The notes under the pieces: generated by a model
Told to the model about the DNA's origin: nothing
Databases searched by the model: none
The model's input: only the letters and a program-made list of their open reading frames with translations
Part shown: piece after piece, positions 17,921-27,846 of the stretch
How positions within the stretch are numbered: position 1 is the first letter of the stretch
Layout: each line of letters opens with the position of its first letter
Program-made: the position numbers and the translations under genes
Assembly (NCBI RefSeq): GCF_900103455.1
Contig: NZ_FNHI01000003.1
Span: forward strand, 299,920-363,919
Source: Streptomyces wuyuanensis
GTDB lineage: Bacteria; Actinomycetota; Actinomycetes; Streptomycetales; Streptomycetaceae
DNA: 64,000 nt
Reading direction: 5' to 3'

Positions 17921-18427
17921 ATGAGGCTGTTGCTGACATCGGACACCCATGTGCCCAAACGGGCCCGGGAACTGCCCGGTGAGCTGCTCGAAAGCATCGA
18001 GCGCGCCGACGTCGTCCTCCATGCGGGCGACTGGGTGGACACCGCGACGCTGGATCTGCTGGAGGCCCGGTCGCGGCGGCTCGTCGCGGTGTACGGCAAC
18101 AACGACGGCCCCGCGCTGCGGGACCGGCTGCCGGAGGTGGCACGCGCGGAACTGGGCGGGGTGCGCTTCGGCGTCGTGCACGAGACGGGGCCGGCGCAGG
18201 GCCGCGAACGGCGGTGCGCGGAGCGGTTCCCCGAGCTGGACGTCCTGGTGTTCGGGCACAGCCACATCCCCTGGGACACCGCCGCCGAGGGCGGGCTGCG
18301 GCTGCTGAACCCCGGCTCGCCCACGGACCGGCGGCGGCAGCCGTACTGCACGTACATGACCGCCGTGGCGGCGGGCGGGCAGCTGACCGAGGTCGAACTG
18401 CACCGGCTGCCGCCACGGCGGCCGTGA
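17921..18427 (+). CDS. YfcE/MJ0936-type metallophosphoesterase
   Basis: A 168-residue calcineurin-like phosphoesterase of the small YfcE class. The metal-binding motifs occur in order: SDTHVPKR (D8, H10), HAGDWVD, YGNNDGP, VVHETG and GHSHIPW, followed by LLNPGSPTDRRR. Such enzymes hydrolyse phosphodiesters; the natural substrate is generally unknown. The reading frame is open upstream, but MRLLLTSDTHVP is the conserved family N-terminus, so the ATG at 17921 is used. It converges on the pigment hydroxylase gene with only 16 bp between stops. Confidence 0.9.
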   Translation: MRLLLTSDTHVPKRARELPGELLESIERADVVLHAGDWVDTATLDLLEARSRRLVAVYGNNDGPALRDRLPEVARAELGGVRFGVVHETGPAQGRERRCAERFPELDVLVFGHSHIPWDTAAEGGLRLLNPGSPTDRRRQPYCTYMTAVAAGGQLTEVELHRLPPRRP

Positions 18428-18443
18428 GGGTGTCCGTGCCGGG

Positions 18444-20081
18444 TCAGGCGCGGTGGAGCAGCGCCTTCATGGCGTCGAGCAGGACCGTCTCCGGGTCGCG
18501 GACCGCACCGGGCGCACGCCAGGCCACGAAGCCGTCGGGGCGTACCACCACGGCGCCCTCGTCCGTCGTCCCGTGCAGTTCGGCCCAGTCACCCGATTCG
18601 GGGACGAGCTCCGCGTGCGGTTCGGTGCCGATCCGGTAGGCGTCCAGGGTGATGGACAGCTTCTCGGCGACGCGGGCGGCCGCCGTGTGCCACGGTGTGC
18701 CGCCGGAGCCGGTGAGCAGCACGAAGTTGCGCTCGTACAGATCCAGCGTCGACAGCCTCCGCTCGCCGTCGTGCGGGTGCAGCCACATGTGCGGGGCGCG
18801 GGTGCCGGGGTCCCCGGAAAGATCCATCCGGTCGGGTACGACGGCCATCGCCGGATCGGCGCCGACGACGGCTCCGCGCGGGTAGCGGTAGCCCATGGCG
18901 ACGGTGAGCATGCCGCGCTGGCGTCCGCCGACCATCTCGGGACCCGGGGTGTACCCCGGGTGGCTGTGTTCCGCCGAGCGTGCGGACGCGCGCTCGCTGG
19001 TGGCCTCCGCCACCGGCCGGCGCTCGGCCTCGTAGCTGCCCAGCAGACCCGGGCCCGCGGACCCGTCGAGGACGAGCGCGAGCTTCCAGGCGAGGTTGTG
19101 GGCGTCCTGGATGCCGGTGTTGGAACCGAACGCGCCGGTGGGTGACATCTCGTGGGCGGAGTCGCCCGCGAGGAAGACCCGGCCCTGGCCGTACCGCTCC
19201 GCGACTCGTTCGGCCGCGTGCCAGGGGGCCTTTCCGGTGATCTCCACGTCGATGCCGGGGGCGCCGACGGCGCGGCGGATGTGGGCGGCGCAGCGCTCGT
19301 CGGTGAAGTCCTCGAGCGTCTCGCCGGTCTCCGGCTGCCAGGGGGCGTGGAACACCCAGTTCTCGCTGTTGTCCACGGGCAGCAGGGCGCCGTCAGCGTC
19401 CTCGGCGGTGAGGTAGCAGACGATGAAGCGCCGGTCGCCTACGACGTCGGCGAGCCCGCGCGAGCGGAAGGTGATGCTGACGTTGTGGAACAGGTCCCCG
19501 TGGCCCGTCTGGCCGATGCCGAGGTGCCGGCGGATGGGGCTGCGGGGCCCGTCGGCCGCGATCAGGTAGTCGGCGCGCACGGTCCTGCGCCGCCCCGACT
19601 CGCGCTCTTGCACGACGGCGGTGACCCCTTCCCCGTCCTGCTCGAACGAGACCATCTCGGTGGAGTACCGCAGGTCGCCGCCGAGCTTGCGGGCGCAGTC
19701 CAGCAGCACCGGTTCCAGGTCGTTCTGGCTGCACACACACCACCCGGACGGGCTGAGCCGGGCGATCCCGTTGCCGGGGTCGATCTCCTTGAGCAGCCAC
19801 TCTCCCGCGTCGCCGTGGAGCGAAGGGGTCTGGAAGATGCCGTGGTTGTCGGCGAGGAGTGATGCGGCCTCGTGGATGAGCGGTTCGGCCCCCGCCACCC
19901 GGAACAGCTCCATGGTGCGGACGTTGTTGCCCCGGCCGCGCGGATGCCTCGACGTGCCCGCGTGTCTCTCCACCAGCATGTGCCCGACGCCGAGCCTGCC
20001 GAGGAACAGCGAGGAGGACAGCCCCACCAGGGAGCCGCCCACGATGAGTACCGGTACGCGCTCGTCGATGTGTTCTTCCAT
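18444..20081 (-). CDS. whiE ORFVIII: FAD-dependent polyketide hydroxylase, WhiE ORFVIII type
   Basis: A 545-residue class A aromatic hydroxylase. The Rossmann motif is VLIVGGSLVGLSSSLFLG near residue 11, the DG motif is YLIAADGPRSPIRRHLG, and the GD motif is RVFLAGDSAHEMSPTGAFGSN. The C-terminal thioredoxin-like domain of this class is present. It uses NADPH and O2 to hydroxylate the aromatic polyketide. In the S. coelicolor whiE locus the ORFVIII hydroxylase is transcribed divergently from ORFI-VII, exactly the arrangement here. The start MEEHIDERVPV has a GGAG site seven bases upstream. Confidence 0.92.
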   Translation of the reverse strand: MEEHIDERVPVLIVGGSLVGLSSSLFLGRLGVGHMLVERHAGTSRHPRGRGNNVRTMELFRVAGAEPLIHEAASLLADNHGIFQTPSLHGDAGEWLLKEIDPGNGIARLSPSGWCVCSQNDLEPVLLDCARKLGGDLRYSTEMVSFEQDGEGVTAVVQERESGRRRTVRADYLIAADGPRSPIRRHLGIGQTGHGDLFHNVSITFRSRGLADVVGDRRFIVCYLTAEDADGALLPVDNSENWVFHAPWQPETGETLEDFTDERCAAHIRRAVGAPGIDVEITGKAPWHAAERVAERYGQGRVFLAGDSAHEMSPTGAFGSNTGIQDAHNLAWKLALVLDGSAGPGLLGSYEAERRPVAEATSERASARSAEHSHPGYTPGPEMVGGRQRGMLTVAMGYRYPRGAVVGADPAMAVVPDRMDLSGDPGTRAPHMWLHPHDGERRLSTLDLYERNFVLLTGSGGTPWHTAAARVAEKLSITLDAYRIGTEPHAELVPESGDWAELHGTTDEGAVVVRPDGFVAWRAPGAVRDPETVLLDAMKALLHRA

Positions 20082-20284
20082 CAGTAGCTCCAGCTCCAGC
20101 CGCCGGTAGGGGGGAATGGAGTTTCCATGCCCTGGCGGGAGGGCCTCGATCGCCCGGTTCACCCACCTGGTTCACACATCTCGCGCCACCCGTGGTACCG
20201 GCACAGGATCGAAGCCTGAAACCCCGAGCCGGCTTCGTGCACCGCACGCGGCGGCCCCACCGTCTCGAAGGAGATGCGTGCATC
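20082..20284. promoter_or_regulatory. Divergent promoter region of the spore-pigment cluster
   Basis: This 203-bp gap must hold the promoters for both the hydroxylase and the ORFI-VII operon. It contains a 5-bp inverted repeat ATGGA-GTT-TCCAT (20116-20128) and a direct repeat of GGTTCAC at 20156 and 20169. I could not assign a sigma-factor consensus. By analogy with whiE, sporulation-specific control is expected. Confidence 0.5.
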
Positions 20285-21406
20285 ATGACAACGCTTTCCG
20301 AACGTATATCCCAGTCGGCCTTTGACGGCTCCAGGCTGCGTGTCGTACTGCTGCTGGACCTTCATGACGGCGCTCAGCAGAACTTCCTGAAGGCGTACGA
20401 GCACATGCGCAACCAGGTCGCGTCGGTGCCGGGCCACATCAGCGACCAGCTGTGCCAGTCGATCGAGAATCCCTCGCAGTGGCTGATCACCAGTGAGTGG
20501 GAGAGCGCACCGCCGTTCCTCGCCTGGGTGAACAGCGAGGAGCACGTCGAGACCGTGCGGCCGCTCCACAACTGCGTCCGGGACACCCGGTCCCTGCGCT
20601 TCAGCGTGCTGCGCGAGACGGGCAAGCTGCACACCTCCTCGGCCGCCGACGCGACCCAGGGCGGGCTGCAGCCCTTCCCCCGAGTGGGTGACAACGTGGT
20701 GCGCCACGCCCTCACCTTCACCGTGAAGCCGGGCAGCGAGGCGGTCGTCGCGGACATCCTCGCGGGTTACCAGTCGCCGCAGTCGAAGGTCGACGAGCAC
20801 ACCCGGCTGCGCCGCACCTCGCTGTTCATGCACGGCAACCGTGTCGTGCGGGCCGTCGAGGTGGAGGGCGACCTGATGGCGGCGCTGCGCCACGTCTCCC
20901 GGCAGCCCGAGGTGCGGGCCGTCGAGGAGGCCATCAACCCCTATCTGGAGCAGGACCGGGACCTCAACGACCCGGACTCCGCGCGGGTGTTCTTCACCCG
21001 GGCGGCGCTCCCCGCGGTGCACCACCTGGCGTCCGCGGGCGACGACCACGAGGCCGTCAAGCGGCACGCGCTGTACTACCCGGCCAAGCCCGGCTGCGGC
21101 ATGGCGCTGGCGCGGCTGCTCGCCGGACAGGACGAGGCGGCGGCGGGAGACCCGGCGACCCCGATCGACAGCAGCACGATCTTCCAGCGGGACGACATCG
21201 TCGTACGCCTGGTCGACGTGCGCGGTTCCGGTGACGCGGCGCCGCTGCAGGTGATCGGGGCCCACGGTCCGCGCAAGGCGGCCATGCTGTCCCGCCTGCT
21301 GGACAGCGAGGCGCTGGGCATCGACGCCCCGGCCACGGAGGAGGACATGTCCAAGCTCCTGTCGTCCGCCGACATGCGGCCCATCACCGACCGCCACGCC
21401 CCCTGA
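20285..21406 (+). CDS. whiE ORFI: SchA/CurD-like protein, WhiE ORFI type
   Basis: A 373-residue protein that opens the pigment operon. It begins [20 protein letters not shown] and contains stress-responsive/monooxygenase-like ferredoxin-fold repeats ([60 protein letters not shown]), the pattern of SchA/CurD-type spore-pigment proteins. Its exact chemistry is not established; an oxidation or chain-processing role is assumed from conservation in whiE, sch and cur clusters. An AAGGAG site precedes the ATG. The cupin gene starts 80 bp downstream. Confidence 0.88.
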   Translation: MTTLSERISQSAFDGSRLRVVLLLDLHDGAQQNFLKAYEHMRNQVASVPGHISDQLCQSIENPSQWLITSEWESAPPFLAWVNSEEHVETVRPLHNCVRDTRSLRFSVLRETGKLHTSSAADATQGGLQPFPRVGDNVVRHALTFTVKPGSEAVVADILAGYQSPQSKVDEHTRLRRTSLFMHGNRVVRAVEVEGDLMAALRHVSRQPEVRAVEEAINPYLEQDRDLNDPDSARVFFTRAALPAVHHLASAGDDHEAVKRHALYYPAKPGCGMALARLLAGQDEAAAGDPATPIDSSTIFQRDDIVVRLVDVRGSGDAAPLQVIGAHGPRKAAMLSRLLDSEALGIDAPATEEDMSKLLSSADMRPITDRHAP

Positions 21407-21486
21407 CCCGTGCGACCGGCCGCCCAGGCACCCGCACACCCCGAACCGCCGGCGCCCCATCGCGCGGCCACGTGGAGGAACCCGTC

Positions 21487-21927
21487 ATGACCACACCTCA
21501 TCGCATCGTCGACCTGAGTGAGACCCAGCACAACACCAAACGCGGCGGCGACCTGCGCGCCATGCTGACCCCCACCGCGGTGGGCGCCACGAGCGGCTTC
21601 ATGGGCCTGGCGACCGTCGAGCCCGGCGACCGAATCGGCGAGCACTACCACCCGTACTCCGAGGAGTTCGTGTACGTCGTGTGCGGCGAGATGGAAGTCG
21701 ACCTCGACGACGAGACGCTGGCGATCCGGCCGGACCAGGGACTGTTCATCCCGCCCTACGTGCGGCACCGGTTCCGCAACGTCGGCAGCACCCAGGCCCG
21801 CATGGTGTTCCACCTCGGGCCGCTGGCCCCGCGGCCGGAGCTGGGCCACGTCGACACCGAGGAGACGCCGGCGGCGGAGGCCGCGGCGGCCCACCGGCCG
21901 CCGGAACGCACCGGGACGGCTTCATGA
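21487..21927 (+). CDS. whiE ORFII: Cupin-domain protein, WhiE ORFII type
   Basis: A 146-residue single cupin. The two cupin motifs are visible: [20 protein letters not shown] with metal-binding His and Glu residues, and [20 protein letters not shown]. The start [14 protein letters not shown] follows a GGAGGA ribosome site. It matches SchB/CurC and WhiE ORFII proteins, thought to assist cyclisation or oxidation of the nascent pigment polyketide. Its stop overlaps the ketosynthase start by four bases (ATGA). Confidence 0.9.
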   Translation: MTTPHRIVDLSETQHNTKRGGDLRAMLTPTAVGATSGFMGLATVEPGDRIGEHYHPYSEEFVYVVCGEMEVDLDDETLAIRPDQGLFIPPYVRHRFRNVGSTQARMVFHLGPLAPRPELGHVDTEETPAAEAAAAHRPPERTGTAS

Positions 21928-23192
21928 CCCGGCGCGTCGCGGTCACCGGTGTCGGCATAGTCGCGCCGGGGGGTGTCGGAATACCGGCGTTCTGGGACCT
22001 CCTGGCCAACGGCCGTACGGCGACGCGCGGCATCACCCTCTTCGACCCGACCGGTTTCCGCTCGCGGATCGCCGCCGAGTGCGACTTCGACCCGGAGGAG
22101 CACGGTCTGGGTCCGGAGGAGGTGCAGCGGGCGGACAGGTACGTCCAGTTCGCCATGGTCGCCGCCCGCGAGGCCCTCCGGGACGCCGGTCTCGACCCGG
22201 AGAAGGAGGACCCCTGGCGGATCGGGGTGTCCCTGGGCACGGCGGTGGGCGGCACCACCCGTCTCGAGCACGACTACGTCAAGGTCAGCAGTTCCGGCCG
22301 GCGCTGGGACGTGGACCCGAGCGAGGCGGAGCCGCATCTGCACCGGGCGTTCTCGCCCAGCGCCCTCGCCTCCGAGGTCGCCGAGCAGACGGGCGCCCAC
22401 GGCCCGGTGCAGACCGTTTCCACGGGCTGCACCTCCGGCCTGGACGCGATCGGGTACGCCTTCCACGCGATAGAGGAGGGCAGGGTCGACGTCTGCATCG
22501 CCGGTGCCTCGGACTCGCCCATCTCCCCCATCACCGTGGCGTGCTTCGACGCGATCAAGGCCACGTCACCCAACAACGACGATCCGGCCCATGCCTCCCG
22601 CCCGTTCGACGCACGCCGTGACGGGTTCGTCATGGGCGAGGGCGGAGCCGTGCTCGTCCTGGAGGAACTCGAGCACGCGCGGGCCCGCGGTGCCACGGTG
22701 TACTGCGAGATCGGCGGCTACGCCACGTTCGGCAACGCGTACCACATGACGGGTCTGACCCGTGAGGGCCTGGAGATGGCACGCGCCATCGACAGCGCCC
22801 TGGGCCACGCGCGGATCGACGGGTCGGACATCGACTACGTCAACGCGCACGGCTCCGGTACGCAGCAGAACGACCGGCACGAGACGGCCGCCGTGAAGCA
22901 GTCGCTCGGTTCCCACGCGTACAAGGTCCCGATGAGTTCCATCAAGTCCATGGTGGGTCACTCGCTCGGGGCGATCGGGGCGATCGAGGTCGTCGCCTGT
23001 GTGCTGGCACTGGCCAACCAGGTGGTGCCTCCGACGGCGAACTACGAGACCCCCGACCCCGAGTGCGATCTCGACTACGTGCCACGCACGGCGCGCGCCC
23101 TCAAGCTGCGCAACGTGCTCTCGGTCGGCAGCGGATTCGGCGGATTCCAGTCCGCCGTGGTCCTGACCCGGCCAGGAGGGAGGACACCATGA
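21924..23192 (+). CDS. whiE ORFIII: Type II PKS ketosynthase alpha, WhiE ORFIII type
   Basis: A 422-residue beta-ketoacyl synthase that condenses malonyl-ACP units into the poly-beta-ketone chain. Catalytic residues are all present: nucleophile C169 in [13 protein letters not shown]309 in [14 protein letters not shown]341 in SSIKSMVGH and H346 in [10 protein letters not shown]. It works as a heterodimer with the chain-length factor whose start overlaps its stop by four bases, the usual arrangement for equimolar synthesis. The ATG at 21924 is shared with the cupin stop. Confidence 0.95.
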   Translation: MTRRVAVTGVGIVAPGGVGIPAFWDLLANGRTATRGITLFDPTGFRSRIAAECDFDPEEHGLGPEEVQRADRYVQFAMVAAREALRDAGLDPEKEDPWRIGVSLGTAVGGTTRLEHDYVKVSSSGRRWDVDPSEAEPHLHRAFSPSALASEVAEQTGAHGPVQTVSTGCTSGLDAIGYAFHAIEEGRVDVCIAGASDSPISPITVACFDAIKATSPNNDDPAHASRPFDARRDGFVMGEGGAVLVLEELEHARARGATVYCEIGGYATFGNAYHMTGLTREGLEMARAIDSALGHARIDGSDIDYVNAHGSGTQQNDRHETAAVKQSLGSHAYKVPMSSIKSMVGHSLGAIGAIEVVACVLALANQVVPPTANYETPDPECDLDYVPRTARALKLRNVLSVGSGFGGFQSAVVLTRPGGRTP

Positions 23193-24436
23193 GTCCTCGG
23201 CAGGACCGGCAACCGGTCGTCACCGGAATCGGTGTCGTCGCCCCCAACGGGGTCGGTACCGATGCCTTCTGGAAGTCCACACGGGAGGGCATCAGCGTCC
23301 TCGACCACATCACGCGTGACGGCTGCGACCACATGCCGGTCCGGGTCGCGGGAGAGGTACGCGGCTTCGACCCCGAATCCCTGGTCGAGGAGCGCTACCT
23401 CGTCCAGACCGACCGGTTCACGCACTTCGCGATGGCCGCCGCCGACATGGCGCTGGCCGACGCGCGGATAACGTCGGGCGACTACAGCGAATCCCCGTTC
23501 GCCGTGGGTGTGGTCACGGCGGCCGGTTCCGGCGGCGGCGAGTTCGGCCAGCGGGAGCTGCAGCGGCTGTGGGGACAGGGGTCGCGCTATGTGGGCCCTT
23601 ACCAGTCCATCGCCTGGTTCTACGCGGCGAGCACCGGCCAGATCTCCATCCGCGGCGGGTTCAAGGGCCCCTGCGGTGTGGTGGCCAGTGACGAGGCGGG
23701 CGGTCTCGACGCCCTCGCGCACGCCGCCCGGGCCATCGGCCGGGGCACGGACGCGGTCGTCATCGGCGCGGCGGAGGCGCCGCTCGCGCCGTACTCGCTG
23801 GTGTGCCAGCTCGGGTACCGGGAACTCAGCACGAACGAGGACCCGGAGCGGGCCTACCGGCCCTTCACCTCGGGTGCGAGCGGCTTCGTGCCCGCGGAGG
23901 GCGGGGCCATGCTCGTCGTCGAGGAGGAGTCGGCGGCCCGCCGCCGCGGCGCCACCGTGCGCGCCCTCGTGGCCGGTCACGCGGCGACGTTCACCGGGGC
24001 CTCCCGGTGGGAGGAGTCGCGCGAGGGGCTGGCCCAGGCGATCCGGGGGGCCCTGGCGGAAGCCCGGTGCGCACCCGAGGAGATCGACGTCGTCTTCGCC
24101 GACGCGCTCGGCATCCCGGACGCCGACCGGGCCGAGGCCCTGGCGCTCGCGGACGCGCTGGGGACGCACGGCCGGCGGGTGCCGGTGACGGCGCCCAAGA
24201 CCGGTACGGGCCGGGCGTACTGCGGAGCACCCGTGCTGGACACGGCGGCCGCCGTGCTCGCTCTGGAGGACGGCGTCGTCCCCCCCACGCCCAACGTCTT
24301 CGACGTGTGCCACGAGCTCGATGTGGTCACCGGCAGGCCGCGCCCTGCCGAGCTGCGCACGGCCCTGGTGCTGAGCCGGGGGCTCATGGGCTCGAACGCG
24401 GCGCTCGTGCTGCGGCACGGCGCCGACACCCGGTGA
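23189..24436 (+). CDS. whiE ORFIV: Type II PKS chain-length factor (KS beta), WhiE ORFIV type
   Basis: A 415-residue ketosynthase-like partner that sets chain length. It aligns with the alpha subunit without shifting numbering: where KS-alpha has C169, this protein has E169 in [16 protein letters not shown], confirming an inactive condensing site. Antibiotic chain-length factors normally carry Gln here, so Glu is notable. The start [13 protein letters not shown] follows an AGGAGGG site inside the end of the KS-alpha gene. The ACP gene starts 23 bp downstream. Confidence 0.94.
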   Translation: MSPRQDRQPVVTGIGVVAPNGVGTDAFWKSTREGISVLDHITRDGCDHMPVRVAGEVRGFDPESLVEERYLVQTDRFTHFAMAAADMALADARITSGDYSESPFAVGVVTAAGSGGGEFGQRELQRLWGQGSRYVGPYQSIAWFYAASTGQISIRGGFKGPCGVVASDEAGGLDALAHAARAIGRGTDAVVIGAAEAPLAPYSLVCQLGYRELSTNEDPERAYRPFTSGASGFVPAEGGAMLVVEEESAARRRGATVRALVAGHAATFTGASRWEESREGLAQAIRGALAEARCAPEEIDVVFADALGIPDADRAEALALADALGTHGRRVPVTAPKTGTGRAYCGAPVLDTAAAVLALEDGVVPPTPNVFDVCHELDVVTGRPRPAELRTALVLSRGLMGSNAALVLRHGADTR

Positions 24437-24459
24437 ACAACCGAGACAAGGAGGACCTC

Positions 24460-25210
<751 letters not shown>

Positions 25211-25235
25211 GCACCCACCGAAGGGATCCCCCTCG

Positions 25236-25568
25236 ATGCACCACGCCCTCATCGTCGCCCGTATGGCACCGGACTCGGCCCATGACATCGCCAAGGTGTT
25301 CGAGGCCTCCGACCGGGGCGAACTGCCCGACCTGGTCGGGGTGACCCGGCGCAGCCTCTTCCAGTTCGGAGATGTCTACCTCCATCTGATCGAAGCCGAC
25401 CGGCCGCCGGGGCCGGCGGTGGCCAAGGTGGCGGGCCACCCCGAGTTCCGTGACATCAGCGACAAGCTCTCCGCCTACGTCAGCGCGTACGACCCGGAGA
25501 CCTGGCGCAGCCCGAAGGACGCCATGGCCCACGAGTTCTACCGCTGGGAGCGTGCGGCGAAGGGATGA
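25236..25568 (+). CDS. whiE ORFVII: TcmI-type polyketide cyclase, WhiE ORFVII type
   Basis: A 110-residue ferredoxin-like protein of the TcmI cyclase family: MHHALIVARMAPDSAHDIAK, then FEASDRGELPDLVGVTRRSL and the conserved YLHLIEAD strand. It likely closes later rings of the pigment. It is the last gene of the ORFI-VII operon and ends just before a strong hairpin terminator. An AAGGGA site precedes the ATG. Confidence 0.92.
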   Translation: MHHALIVARMAPDSAHDIAKVFEASDRGELPDLVGVTRRSLFQFGDVYLHLIEADRPPGPAVAKVAGHPEFRDISDKLSAYVSAYDPETWRSPKDAMAHEFYRWERAAKG

Positions 25569-25581
25569 CGACACAACGAGT

Positions 25582-25611
25582 CGCCGGCTCCGCGTGGACG
25601 CGGAGCCGGCG
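25582..25611. terminator. Bidirectional terminator hairpin
   Basis: CGCCGGCTCCGCG, loop TGGA, CGCGGAGCCGGCG: a perfect 13-bp stem with a four-base loop. It lies between the convergent stops of the pigment operon (25568) and the methyltransferase gene (25632). There is no U-tract, as is common in Streptomyces. Confidence 0.85.
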
Positions 25612-25631
25612 AGGGGGAGGGAGCCCGGTGC

Positions 25632-26702
25632 TCAGCCGCCGGGCGTGACGCTGTCGAAGGCGTGGAGATACGCATTGACCGGACGGACGTCGCCGACGAC
25701 CAGGCCCGCGTCCGCCATCCTGTCGGCCATGCTCTGCCGGGTGTGCTTCGCACCGCCCACGTTCAGGAGCAGCAGCAGATCCATCGACGTGGTGAACTTC
25801 ATCGACGGGGTGTCGTCGACGAGGTTCTCGATGACCACAACCCTGGCCCCCGGACGGGCGGCCGAGACGACGTTGCGGAGGGTTCTGCGCGTGCTGTCGT
25901 CGTCCCATTCCAGGATGTTCTTGATGATGTAGACGTCGGCCTGCACCGGGATGGCCTCCCGGCAGTCGCCGGGGACGATGGTGACCCGGCCGGCGAGGGA
26001 CCCGCCGTCCCGCAGCCGGGGATCGGCGTTGGCCACGACGCGGGGCAGGTCCAGCAGCGTTCCGCTGAGGCCGGGGTTCTTCTCCAGCAGGCTTGCCAGG
26101 ACGTGGCCCTGACCACCGCCGATGTCCGCGACGGTGGCCGCTCCCGTGAGGTCGAGCAGTTCCGCCACATCCAGCGCCGACTGCATGCTGGAGGTGGTCA
26201 TCGCCTGGTTGAAGACGTGCGCGGACTCGTGCGCGTCCTCGTGGAGGTAGTCGAAGAACCCCTTGCCGTACAGGCCGTCGAAGACGCTGCGGCCCGTCCG
26301 TACCGCCTCGTCGAGGCGCGGCCAGGCGTCCCAGGTCCACGGTTCGGTGCACCACAGGGAGATGTATTTGAGGCTGTGCGGGTCGTCCTCCCGCAGCAGC
26401 CGTGACATCTCGGTGTGGGCGAACGAGCCGTCCGCCTGCTCGGTGAAGATGCCGTAGCAGGTCAGCGCGCGCAGCATCCGCCGCAGCGCCCGGGGGTCGG
26501 CCTTGACGGCCGCCGCCAGCTCCTCGGCGGTGGCCGGCTCATCCCCGAGCGCGTCCGCGACGCCGAGCCGCGCGGCGGCCCGTACGGAACCCGCCAGGGC
26601 GGCACCGAAGACCAGCTCCCTCAGCCGCATGGACGGCGGTGTGGCGGTGCGGACGGTGGTACCCGCGGCTTCCGTGGCCGCGCCGGTCGTACCGGTCGTC
26701 AT
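25632..26702 (-). CDS. SAM-dependent O-methyltransferase (plant COMT/AcrM-like)
   Basis: A 356-residue class I methyltransferase. An N-terminal winged-helix dimerisation domain (SMRLRELVFGAALAGSVRAA) precedes the SAM-binding motif VADIGGGQGHVLASLLE (about 192-208), then VTIVPGDCREAIPVQADVYI and the motif IIKNILEWDDDSTRRTLRN. Members of this family methylate hydroxyls of aromatic polyketides and similar compounds. It converges on the pigment operon and shares its terminator, so it may tailor the pigment, though that is inference. The ATG at 26702 overlaps the stop of the beta-helix gene by four bases and has a GGGGAA site upstream, so the two are translationally coupled. Confidence 0.88.
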   Translation of the reverse strand: MTTGTTGAATEAAGTTVRTATPPSMRLRELVFGAALAGSVRAAARLGVADALGDEPATAEELAAAVKADPRALRRMLRALTCYGIFTEQADGSFAHTEMSRLLREDDPHSLKYISLWCTEPWTWDAWPRLDEAVRTGRSVFDGLYGKGFFDYLHEDAHESAHVFNQAMTTSSMQSALDVAELLDLTGAATVADIGGGQGHVLASLLEKNPGLSGTLLDLPRVVANADPRLRDGGSLAGRVTIVPGDCREAIPVQADVYIIKNILEWDDDSTRRTLRNVVSAARPGARVVVIENLVDDTPSMKFTTSMDLLLLLNVGGAKHTRQSMADRMADAGLVVGDVRPVNAYLHAFDSVTPGG

Positions 26703-27760
26703 GCGCACTTCCCCGCCTTCTCGGACAGCCGGCAGTAGTTGCCGGAGAAGGTGTTGCCCGTGCCGGTGTCCCGGTTGGCGAGGTCCGCCGGGCTGTTGGC
26801 CACCAGCATGTTGGACTTGATGACGTTGCCGCTGTTGGGGGCGCCCACGATGCTCTTGAACAGCACGATCCCACCGGAGAACGGCGACGTGCCGACGTTG
26901 CTCCAGACGGCGTTCGACGCGACGGTCGCGCCCTCGACGCCGGTGAGGACGATGCCGGCGCCCTGGATCCTCGGGAGCCGTGCGGTCTTGGCGCAGGACT
27001 TGTTGTTGTGGTGCACGCGGTTGCCGCGCACGGTGAGGTCGCCGGTCCGCGGGACGCCCTCGTCGCCCACGACGAACATGCCGGCGCAGTTGCCGGTGAC
27101 GACGTTGTTGTTCACGTAGAGGTTCCGCAGGCGCCGGACGGTGATGCCGATGCGGTTGCCGGCCAGCAGGTTGTCCATGACCACGGTGCGCCGGGTGTTG
27201 ACGGCGCCGGCCTCGGTGTCGATGGTGTTCGACACGAAAATGCCCGACTCCGCGTTGTCACGGGCCGCGTTGCCGCGGATCTCGGACCGCAGGGACCGTT
27301 CCTGGGCGATGCCCCAGTTGCCGTTCCCCGCCGCGGTGACCTGGCGGATGCTCAGCTTGTTGGTGCGCGAGGCCCAGATGCCGTTCTTCTTGAACTGCGA
27401 CACCGTCAGGGAGTGGATCCGGACGTTGGTGGCGGGCTTCGCGTCGGTACCGATGACGCAGATGCCGTTGCCGCCCAGACCGCAGACGTGCGTCGGCTTG
27501 GCCGTGGAGGGCATGAGGACGGTCCGCTCGCCCGCGCCGCGCAGCGTGAGGTCGGACTTCCTGATGATGACGCTCTCCCGGTAGACACCGGGGGCGATGT
27601 CGATGGTGTCACCGGGCCTCGCCCGGTCGACCGCGAGCTGGATCGACTCGCCGGGGACCACGTCGTAGGTGGTGCGGGCGCCTGCCGGCGCCGCCACGCC
27701 CAGCCCCGAGGTCACCATCAGAGCGACACAGCCGAGGTACATGAACTGTCGTTTCGTCAT
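26699..27760 (-). CDS. Secreted right-handed parallel beta-helix protein
   Basis: A 353-residue protein with a Sec signal peptide (MTKRQFMYLGCVALMVTSGL ... GVAAPAGA). The mature part starts YDVVPGESIQLAVDRARPGD, the entry strand of NosD/pectate-lyase-like beta-helices, and continues as imperfect coils rich in Asn and Gly (NGIWASRTNKLSIRQVTAAG; NRIGITVRRLRNLYVNNNVV). Cysteine pairs near residues 93/101 and at the C-terminus suggest disulfides. No catalytic signature of a named polysaccharide lyase is evident, so substrate and activity are unknown. It is transcribed ahead of, and coupled to, the O-methyltransferase gene, an odd pairing of an exported protein with a cytoplasmic tailoring enzyme. 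Confidence 0.85.
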   Translation of the reverse strand: MTKRQFMYLGCVALMVTSGLGVAAPAGARTTYDVVPGESIQLAVDRARPGDTIDIAPGVYRESVIIRKSDLTLRGAGERTVLMPSTAKPTHVCGLGGNGICVIGTDAKPATNVRIHSLTVSQFKKNGIWASRTNKLSIRQVTAAGNGNWGIAQERSLRSEIRGNAARDNAESGIFVSNTIDTEAGAVNTRRTVVMDNLLAGNRIGITVRRLRNLYVNNNVVTGNCAGMFVVGDEGVPRTGDLTVRGNRVHHNNKSCAKTARLPRIQGAGIVLTGVEGATVASNAVWSNVGTSPFSGGIVLFKSIVGAPNSGNVIKSNMLVANSPADLANRDTGTGNTFSGNYCRLSEKAGKCA

Positions 27761-27771
27761 GAGCTCAAATT

Positions 27772-27799
27772 ATGTGGCGAATAGGACAAGTCGCCACAT
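27772..27799. promoter_or_regulatory. Palindromic operator upstream of the beta-helix gene
   Basis: ATGTGGCGA (27772-27780) and TCGCCACAT (27791-27799) are perfect 9-bp inverted arms with a 10-bp spacer, in a locally AT-richer stretch starting 12 bp before the beta-helix start codon. The spacing of nearly two helical turns suits a dimeric regulator. It is not placed like a terminator for the FhuF-like gene alone, but that possibility is not excluded. Confidence 0.5.
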
Positions 27800-27846
27800 G
27801 ACTCACCCATCAGAAGCGTGTCGTGGAGGCCTCCCCGCCGACCGCT

